Positions 57,058-64,000 of a stretch of DNA of 64,000 nt are shown here, piece by piece. Source of the DNA: Cacajao melanocephalus. Its lineage: Eukaryota; Chordata; Mammalia; Primates; Pitheciidae. The notes under the pieces were generated by a model, which made no database searches, was not told where the DNA came from, and worked only from the letters and a program-made list of their open reading frames with translations. The DNA lies in assembly GCA_963573385.1 (NCBI GenBank), contig CAUYLG010071685.1:49441-113440 (forward strand), read 5' to 3'. Numbering within the stretch: the first letter of the stretch is position 1; every line of letters starts with the position of its first letter. Made by a program: the position numbers and the translations under genes.

Positions 57058-58900
57058 CTGGATCATCTGAATGTTGAACAAAACAAGAATTTATATATTT
57101 ATTATGGGAAAATATGTTGAAGCTGTACATTTTGGACTAAATTAGGTTTGTAAGATACAGTAATTTTGATTATACATTTTTGGATCATGCAAAGGGTTTC
57201 CAGATCTCTTAAAAATGTGCTGTAGGTAGGAGATTTAAGAAAAGATAATGTTATTTCTTTGTGTCCATAACTCTTTCACTGTTTTTTTTTTTAGTCATTT
57301 AAATTTAAAATAATCTAATCAAGGATCACAGTTGGGCCCTAGCTTCAAGCATGGAATCAGAAAAGAATATGCTATCTGTCTTGATTGAGGGTGACATTTA
57401 AAGTAGTAACGAATGTGTAGAAGAACTAGGAGAGGATTAAATATTTGGAGTAGTGGTTGTCCAGTGACTGTATGCTGAACCCAGCTTTGTGCTGCTGAAA
57501 ATGCTGTACATATTCAGTTCACTGAATGAGTCATAGGTGGATTGCCTCAATATTCCTGTGTTTTTTTAATAAAGTTACGCAGTAAAATGATGTTTCCTGG
57601 TGAACATTCACAATATTAAGAGAACTTTTGAATATAGCCACTAATTGGCTAAATATTAAGACCAATTTTTTATTTGCTTTTGGCTACTTTAATATAGCTG
57701 TGGTTTGAATTAAGTAGTTGATTGCCTATAAGTGATTGGAATTTTAAATAAAAGCTTTTATGAGTATCTAAGCAATTTCTGAGAGGAGGAAGGTTACAAA
57801 GATCTAATTTTGGGGAGGATCTCAGTTACTATTTAAGAATAAGTAAATATGATCAGGTAGAATATACAGTTAATGCTTTGTGAATTTAGAAAGTGTTAGT
57901 TTATTTGGAATATCCTGTTTATTCAGTAACCCATAAGCTCTTTGAGGGAAGGACTTCATTTGTACATAATATACTCTTCATCAGGACTGGTATCTGGGTG
58001 GTAGAGTGTAAAGATGGAAGGTTGGATAAGAGTCTCGGTGCTGTCTTGTGACCTAGTTTAAAGACAGTTGTTCTAAAAGATACCATAATGGACGAAATAC
58101 AGTGCTATGTCTTCTTGTGTGCTCTTTGGGATCTGATTCCTAGTATCTAGTACTCAATGCAGGACAGGTGAAGACTACTTCACATCTAGAGCACTCATTT
58201 GACTATATAAATAAACCACAGTGGACAAGTTCTGCAAAGCCTTATTTAAGTACACTAATGAAGTGTAGTAGCATTTTCTCTAATTTCACTCTTTGGCATA
58301 TAGGCTTTTAAATTGTTTTAGAAGTAGGCCTTTTAAGGTCTTCTTCATTTCAAAAAGTTTTTTATTGCTGGAAACTGATGTAGCACTATGATAAATTAAA
58401 TAATCAGTACCCCAGAAGTTTGGACAGATAATTTTTCTGCTTTTATTCAGTATTTTTTATTATGACCTGAAAATATTCCAGCAATATATATTTACTGAAG
58501 GAATTTTTATATGCAATAATTTATATTATTTTGATTTTTTCTTTTTTTTTTGCCCTGGAATGCAGTAGATGATACTGAAGTATCACTGATAACTAGTTTC
58601 AGCTGGGACATGGATGGCCTTTCCTAATCAGAATCAGCATTATGAAAACCTTTGCAGGTTATATACTTTTATCCAAGTTTTGGACTGAATAATATTATGG
58701 GGAAGAGAATACTTACTCTGTTTTCTTTGTCTGACTCACTTGGATTCCACCTAGCCCATCTCATTTTGGGAAATCCTAAAAATAAAATAGTTGCCAATTG
58801 TTCCTTCCCCCTAACAAACATGTCCATGATTGATCAAATTAAGATTTAATTTATTGTAATTTCATCATAGATGGGGTTGGATGGTTTTTTTTTTTTAAGT
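57058..58900. other. Apparently unique intron DNA
   Basis: AT-rich, no recognised element or gene. Confidence 0.45.
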
Positions 58901-58909
58901 CACTGAATT

Positions 58910-59060
58910 CAGCACGGCTTCAGAACTGGCTGAGTGCCTACTATGTGTGCTGAGCACAGTACCGCACATTACTGGTAGTTAGGCCAAAGCCGAGCAGGGT
59001 GTCCTCCAGAGCATTTGCCATCTAGTGTATTATAGTACATCTAGACCAGTGCCCTGGGCC
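58910..59060 (+). mobile_element. Possible MIR/L2 relic
   Basis: tgagtgcctactatgtgtgc and ctgagcacagtaccgcacat resemble the MIR core. Weak. Confidence 0.35.
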
Positions 59061-59269
59061 AGTACCGTCAAAAGAGTATTTGGCTTATCATTAAGCGTGA
59101 AATAAACATTCAGGCTATATAAAATTACTTGTACTCTTTGAAATAACTTTAAGGGGGAGGATACCTTTTTCTTTACGTGAAGATACTATAGTTGTCTCTC
59201 TTCCTCTGTGGTTTCCCATCTGAGTAATTGGCAGTACCAACTGTTCAGTTGTCCAGAGAGAAACCTTTG

Positions 59270-59760
59270 ATTCTTTCCTAAATATTTTTGGAATCCTAGT
59301 GTTCCTCTCTGACAATACTTAGTCTTCTCCTGGGTTACTGCAATATCTTCCTAATTTGGTTCCCTAATTCCCCCTACTCCGATCTAGTTTCCTTATAGTC
59401 TGTACTTCTCCCTGAAACTGTTTAATGGATTTGTTTTCTCTTAGTGCTGCTTTGAAGGTCCTCCTGAATATGGTTTCTGCTTCCATTTCAAGCTTTACTC
59501 CTCTCTGTCCTCACCCAGCCCTTCCACACCTGTTGCAGCTCACTGGGTTGCTTCTGTTTACTCCTCCCTCCTCCAGGCACCCTTGTTCTCAGGCCCCTCC
59601 TTGAGTCTGAATAGGACACTTCCTCTAAGTGTATTCCTAGACTGCTAACTTTAGTTAGGGCTTCTTCCTTGTGTGTCCACTGGAAAATTGTCATTGCCTC
59701 CCTATTTGTCTTTCTCCCTTTATGAGATACAAGCTTAATGGGTGGTACTTAGTCACCGCT
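59270..59760 (+). mobile_element. L2 LINE relic
   Basis: gggttactgcaatatcttcc, tttggttccctaattccccc and the pyrimidine-rich tail ending tttctccctttatgagatac resemble the L2 3' region. Ancient. Confidence 0.5.
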
Positions 59761-59957
59761 TTCTCCACAGTTTAGGGCAGTAGCAATTTTGTCACATAGT
59801 AGCCTACTCAAATGCTTGTTAATTTGCGATCTAAAAAAAGAAATCTGTTAACTACATTATAAAGAAATCCATGATGTGTCGCAGGAGAGCCAGCATACTT
59901 CCACGTATTAGGTACTTCTTTATACTGAATAGATGTGAATATATCATTTTTAAAGAG

Positions 59958-60290
59958 GAATCAACAAACGACACTCTGTGGACCAAATCTGGCTCACTCT
60001 CCTTTTATAAAGATCACAAGCAAAGAAAGGTCTTCACGTAAGTGCTTAGGGAAAAAAAAATCAAGACAAGAATAATACTTTATGATACAATGGTATTATG
60101 AAATTCAGATTTCAGTGTCCATAAGTTGAGTTTGATTGGAACACAGCCATATTCATTTGTTTACATATTGTGTGTTGTTGCTTTTGCACCATAAAGCAGA
60201 GTTGAGTGGTTGTAACAGGCTATATGGCTGGTAAAGCCTGAAATATTTATTGTGTGGCTCTTCATATAAAAGTTTCCTGACCTCTCCTTT
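59958..60290 (+). mobile_element. hAT/Charlie-type MITE copy with internal insertion
   Basis: aatcaacaaacgacactctg, accaaatctggctcactctc, tgattggaacacagccatat, agcagagttgagtggttgta, aagcctgaaatatttattgt and aaagtttcctgacctctcc in family order. An extra ~100 bp follows ataaagatcacaag. Confidence 0.75.
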
Positions 60291-60946
60291 AAATCATTTC
60301 TGTGACATGAGAACAAATAAGTATAATGAGATACACTTAAGTCCTGTCTGAGTTTTCTCCCCCCCCCCCCGCCCCCTTTGTATTCAAGGTTTAAGTATAT
60401 TCAGTATCATTTGAGTTTTGGGAACTGTATTCTAGCCTATCTCATACATACCTAGAGCTTTTTGAGACTTTTAACATTACAGATTAGATGTTGAGAAAAT
60501 AGACTTTATATCCTGTCAAGTTTCATAGACAAAACTGGAGTGGATAACTACCCCACCCAATGGTCTTTTCCTGAGCAACTAGTATTCTTTTTTAACTCAG
60601 TCAGTCTTCTCGCAAATAACTAACATTTTTTATTTTTAAAATTTACTTCTTTTTACAATAAAGCATTAAAAAGGAGCAACTTTTTATGCTATTTGATAAA
60701 ATATTATGCTAAAGCCCTCTTAAAAATTTTGTTTTATTTTTGCCAGTATAGTACTTTGAAGAAAAATAGCACCAGCCATGTTTTGGTTGTACTGTCGTTT
60801 TACTAACTATTGGAAGTAACTTTATTTGTCAGGGTTTATTATTAGGAAATGTGGAACCTTCATTTAACATCATTTAATAAAAATCAATGGTTTTTACAAC
60901 ATTGTTTACATCTTGTTGAAAATAATTAACTTTGTTTTATTTTTAG
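60291..60946. other. Unique intron DNA leading to the coding exon
   Basis: C12-G-C5 run at 60359-60376; otherwise AT-rich and without recognised elements. Confidence 0.5.
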
Positions 60947-60991
60947 GGTTATATCCTGTGTTGTGACCTCATGGTTTAAGTGGGAATAAAG
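60947..60991 (+). other. TBL1XR1: TBL1XR1 5' UTR part of the start-codon exon, with splice acceptor
   Basis: The acceptor is a T-rich tract ending ttttag at 60946. The 45 bases before the main ATG form the last part of the leader. They contain an ATG at 60971 in a weak context (C at -3, G at +4) that would encode only Met-Val before TAA at 60977-60979. The whole exon is 60947-61049, 103 nt. Confidence 0.85.
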
Positions 60992-61049
60992 ATGAGTATA
61001 AGCAGTGATGAGGTCAACTTCTTGGTATATAGATACTTGCAAGAGTCAG
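60992..61049 (+). CDS. TBL1XR1: TBL1XR1 first coding exon, codons 1-19 (partial)
   Basis: TBL1XR1 is a nuclear WD40-repeat exchange factor of the NCoR/SMRT-HDAC3 corepressor complex; it helps swap corepressors for coactivators at nuclear-receptor, Wnt and NF-kB targets. Seen here: ATG followed by 18 further codons reading MSISSDEVNFLVYRYLQES, then one base (phase 1) and a strong donor, gtgagt. The start of the LisH dimerisation motif is visible (EVNFLVYRYLQES); in the family it continues into the next exon and is followed by an F-box-like region and WD40 repeats, all outside the window. Ser4 favours TBL1XR1 over TBL1X and TBL1Y, which have Thr there. The initiator has A at -3 and A at +4, a good context. 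The gene reads on the + strand. The retained intron and upstream exon argue against a processed pseudogene. The paralogue call rests mainly on one residue plus the distinct intron sequence. Confidence 0.95.
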
Positions 61050-63179
61050 GTGAGTACTTTTATAAAGTAAATAGGCCTCAAATTATTTTAATACTCTCAA
61101 AATAATCTTTTATGCATTTGAAATTTGTATCAGTCCAAACCGTTGAACTTTGTATGTTTCTTTAATGTCTGGACTGCCATTTTAAAGCTGTTTTACTGCA
61201 TGGTTTAACTCTCTGACTCTTTCAAATATGTTGGAAACAAGGCAATTATTTGTAACAGTTTGGCTTTCACTGTTCAAAGACCATTTTTATAATTTGTTAT
61301 GAGGTGAGATTATTGCATATGTTTAGTAGGAACATAGAAACTTTCAGCCAACATCAGTTTGATAATGTATATCCAGAATCCTCAATTAAATGTTGTTGGT
61401 TCTAATTGTAGTTAGTATTTCAGAAATTAACAGTATTTTTCTAGAATGCCTTTAGAATTATCCGAATTGAGTAAGTGTATCCTTGATCTGAATTCCTCTT
61501 ATTGTATTGGGAGTAATTATAAATAGAAATCACTGAAAGCCATTTCCAACTAATGCTAAATCAATCAGTGATCTTCCAAGTTTTATTGGTAGATAAAAAG
61601 AGGGAATACTGCAAGGGAAAATGTGGATGGATGAAGCAAAACTTAAAAATAGAGGAGGCAAAATAATTGGGTATGGGTGGAGGTATAGATGATGAGAAAG
61701 ACTAATTGCAATGTAAGTGCAGGTTGCTATTAAAAATTAAAGCAGTTGGTGGTTTTAGATGTCATGGTCTAGAGATTGAATTTTAGAAATTATATGTTAA
61801 AGATACTGTAATGTTTTAGTAGTAAGGAGAGGTACCCCATAAGAAAGATAATTTTGGTAGTCATGTGTGAGGGTGGATGGAAGGATAGAATAGTAAGCTT
61901 GTAGAAAAATATTGAGCCCTCAGTTAATGGTTTTGAGACTTGAATCATTCTTCTTGTATGGCATAGTTGTCCTTTCCTATACAGAGAATACAAACGTGGC
62001 TTTCGATTTGAGAGCCCTTTGCTCACCGAGATATTCCCAGCTGTTCTTTAGTGCTGAGCATTTTTTGGGGGGTAGGGGTTTTCTATTCCCAAGCACCATC
62101 TGAGGTGTAACAGCTATGAAAGTGACTTTGTCCAGAGGACAGGGAGGGAAAGAGAGATTAGTAACTAAGCCAACAGAGAATAACTTATAATGAAGCTTTA
62201 AAATTAATAGCTCTTGTTTTCTTTGTTTAAACTGGTAGACTGGTAATGAAGGCAGATTTAAAAGATGACTTCCAAAGAATGTTTTGAATAAGATAAAATG
62301 ATTAATAAAGTGAAAAAGTAGTGACTAGTGATTGTTACATATGTAACTTGTGAACAGGTTTAACAGTTTCAAATACTTGTGTTTGAAAGTGGTTATGTAG
62401 TACTTTCAACCAAAATGGAAAAACTTTGTTGGGTAAAAGCAAACTCTGCTTTCTGCTTTTAAATTTGATCACCTTGTAAGCCAGAGCTTTGAGACTTTTG
62501 GACACCAGAGCAAAAAAGGTTGTGAAGTAGATGGGAAATACATTGTAAAGGCTTGTTGGTGTATGGTAAAGACCACTCTTTAGGTTGAACCATAAAATCA
62601 GTGTTTCTGGAAGTTAGAAACAGTTGAATAGCTCAGCAGCACCTTGTAGTTCAGTGGTGTTAATGAGAGCACTCATATGTTTTCTTTTTCTAAACAGAAG
62701 TCCACAAATTGATACTTTAGGTTACTGTAAGAAAACAGTAAAAAGGAGCAGTAAAGCAATATTCTGTTACTTTCTGAACAAGTAGATTAAATATTATCAA
62801 AAGTCTTCTTAAACTTGATTTTGTTCTTAGGGAAAAAAAACCCTTCTGAAGTCCATGTTTTAACGTGTTTTATGTTGAAATAAAAATAAAGCAAGAATTT
62901 AAAAAATTTTTTATGGTGGACTGATATAGCAAGTTCTCCATAATTGTTTGCTGTGTTCTTAGGTGTACTTCGTGTATTCTTTAGAAAGTTTTAGACTTTA
63001 CAATGGTAGTGGCTGCTAAATCACATCTCTAAAAATGTGAACACCAATTCCTCGGTAAAAATTGTAACTTCCTATTTACATTATGATTTATAGGGAAATC
63101 AGACTCAGCTGATGACATTTTGACTTAGGGTAGTTTTCACAGGACTGCAACTTGCCATAAATTTAAGCACTGCTTATGT

Positions 63180-63302
63180 AAGCGTACTAAAATTTGGTCC
63201 TCTATCTGCGTCAGAGTCATACTCAGTGGGGCCTGGGAATCTGCATTTTACAAATGCCCCAGGTGGTTCTTTTGGCTTAAGAAAGTTTGAAAGCCACTGG
63301 TC
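63180..63302 (+). mobile_element. MER5A-like hAT MITE fragment
   Basis: agagtcatactcagtggggc, ctgggaatctgcattttaca, ccaggtggttcttttggctt and aagtttgaaagccactggt match one half of MER5A. Confidence 0.7.
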
Positions 63303-63509
63303 TATATTAGTTGTAGGACAGCTAGAACTTGACAAGAAAGTTGATTGGCAGCAGGTACTTAGCATATTTACAGTATCTTGAAAGAAAAATTATGCTGAGT
63401 ATTCAAGATAAAGTAGAAAGGATGGAATGTACACCTGCTGAGGTTTGGGCCATGAGAACATATTCTAAAGAGGGGCTGCCACTAAATGTGTATATTTGTG
63501 TTTGTGGAT

Positions 63510-64000
63510 GAGGTGGAATAATGAGGCATTTTTATGTCATAAAGGATGCCGATGTAAGGCCGATAGCCTCGCCAGGAGCCGGATGGACAATACTCACCCC
63601 CTCTGCACCTGATAACACGTATCAGGAGGCCAGACGTCCTACTGGCGCCTGCCTTCTCCATGCAGGCTCCCCACACCCACTCCTGCATTCCACCCCTAGC
63701 CACACACTCAGCACTAAATCATACTGTCAGCCCAAAATTCAAAAATCCCACTGAGAGCCTGACCAATGGCAGCTCACCAAGTCCGGGTCCAGTCTCTCTC
63801 TCTGACCAATACAGGTGCCCATGCTTTGTTTCTTCACCGGTTAATCTGTTACCTTCTCTAGCCCACCTGTGGGTAGCCCTGCTGGGCTGCCAATGGCAAC
63901 TTGCCAAGTCCAGGTCCAGTCTCTCTATGACCAATGCAGTTGCCTATGCTTTGTTTCCCCACTGACCAATCTACTGCCCTTACCCCCTATAAAACCCCAC
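63510..64000 (+). mobile_element. LTR with CCAAT boxes, tandem U3 repeat and TATA box (runs off the window)
   Basis: GC-richer than its surroundings. A unit starting accaatggcagctcaccaag (63762) is repeated at an offset of about 127 bp (from 63888), with several small differences. Five CCAAT motifs (63763, 63805, 63890, 63931, 63965) precede tataaaa at 63988-63994. This is the arrangement of an ERV1-class LTR U3 promoter in the same direction as TBL1XR1. R, U5 and any internal region lie outside. Left boundary and family uncertain; the frames here are chance. Confidence 0.7.

Larger units (their letters stand above)
61050..64000 (+). other. TBL1XR1: TBL1XR1 intron after the start-codon exon (partial)
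   Basis: Starts with the strong donor gtgagt and runs off the window. 61050-63160 looks unique, with no Alu or L1. A MER5A-like relic and an LTR occupy the right end. Confidence 0.85.

Noticed and set aside
60947..61049. TBL1X or a processed pseudogene as the source of the coding exon
   Set aside because: Ser at residue 4 fits TBL1XR1, and intact splice sites with long introns exclude a processed copy.

Overview
The window is vertebrate genomic DNA, almost certainly human or a close primate. About thirty Alu copies, nested L1 fragments, MIR/L2 relics, MaLR-type LTRs and Tigger/hAT miniature transposons fill an AT-rich, CpG-poor landscape. There is no bacterial-style gene density, no long open frame of conserved character, no CpG island and no RNA gene I can support.

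The only gene I recognise is TBL1XR1, read on the + strand. The exon at 60947-61049 holds the start codon and the first 19 codons (MSISSDEVNFLVYRYLQES). That N-terminus matches the LisH-containing start of TBL1XR1, with Ser at residue 4 where the paralogues TBL1X and TBL1Y have Thr. A second exon-like segment, 24542-24617, has a good acceptor and donor and no main-frame coding sequence, and I read it as an upstream 5' UTR exon. The layout is then: end of the first intron (1-24541), noncoding exon (24542-24617), 36.3-kb intron (24618-60946), start-codon exon (60947-61049), and the beginning of the next intron (61050-64000). The promoter and first exon lie outside the window to the left. If the two exons are joined directly, the mRNA leader carries two overlapping upstream ORFs that cross the junction and end 2 and 12 nt before the main ATG.

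The rest is intron. 236-8091 has no Alu and holds MIR relics, an LTR-like remnant and apparently unique DNA. 8092-12113 is a dense pile of Alus and microsatellite in a broken antisense L1. 12114-27312 has scattered Alus, a compound (CA)n/(CT)n locus built on an hAT terminal repeat, and an antisense MaLR LTR. 27313-30750 is a three-layer nest: an old L1M, a younger truncated L1 inside it with target-site duplications, and an Alu inside that. 30751-37000 has MER2- and Tigger-type DNA transposons and a local duplication. 37000-57060 has evenly spaced, mostly antisense Alus and several old LTRs. 57058-64000 is Alu-free around the coding exon and ends in an LTR with CCAAT boxes and a TATA box.

I found no undescribed multi-gene system. 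The best leads are the upstream ORF arrangement, a compact hairpin at 13304-13359, the promoter-like LTR at the right edge, a strong G-quadruplex candidate at 48397-48427, and several repeat structures with an unusual history. Repeat family names come from memory of consensus sequences and were not checked with a masking program.
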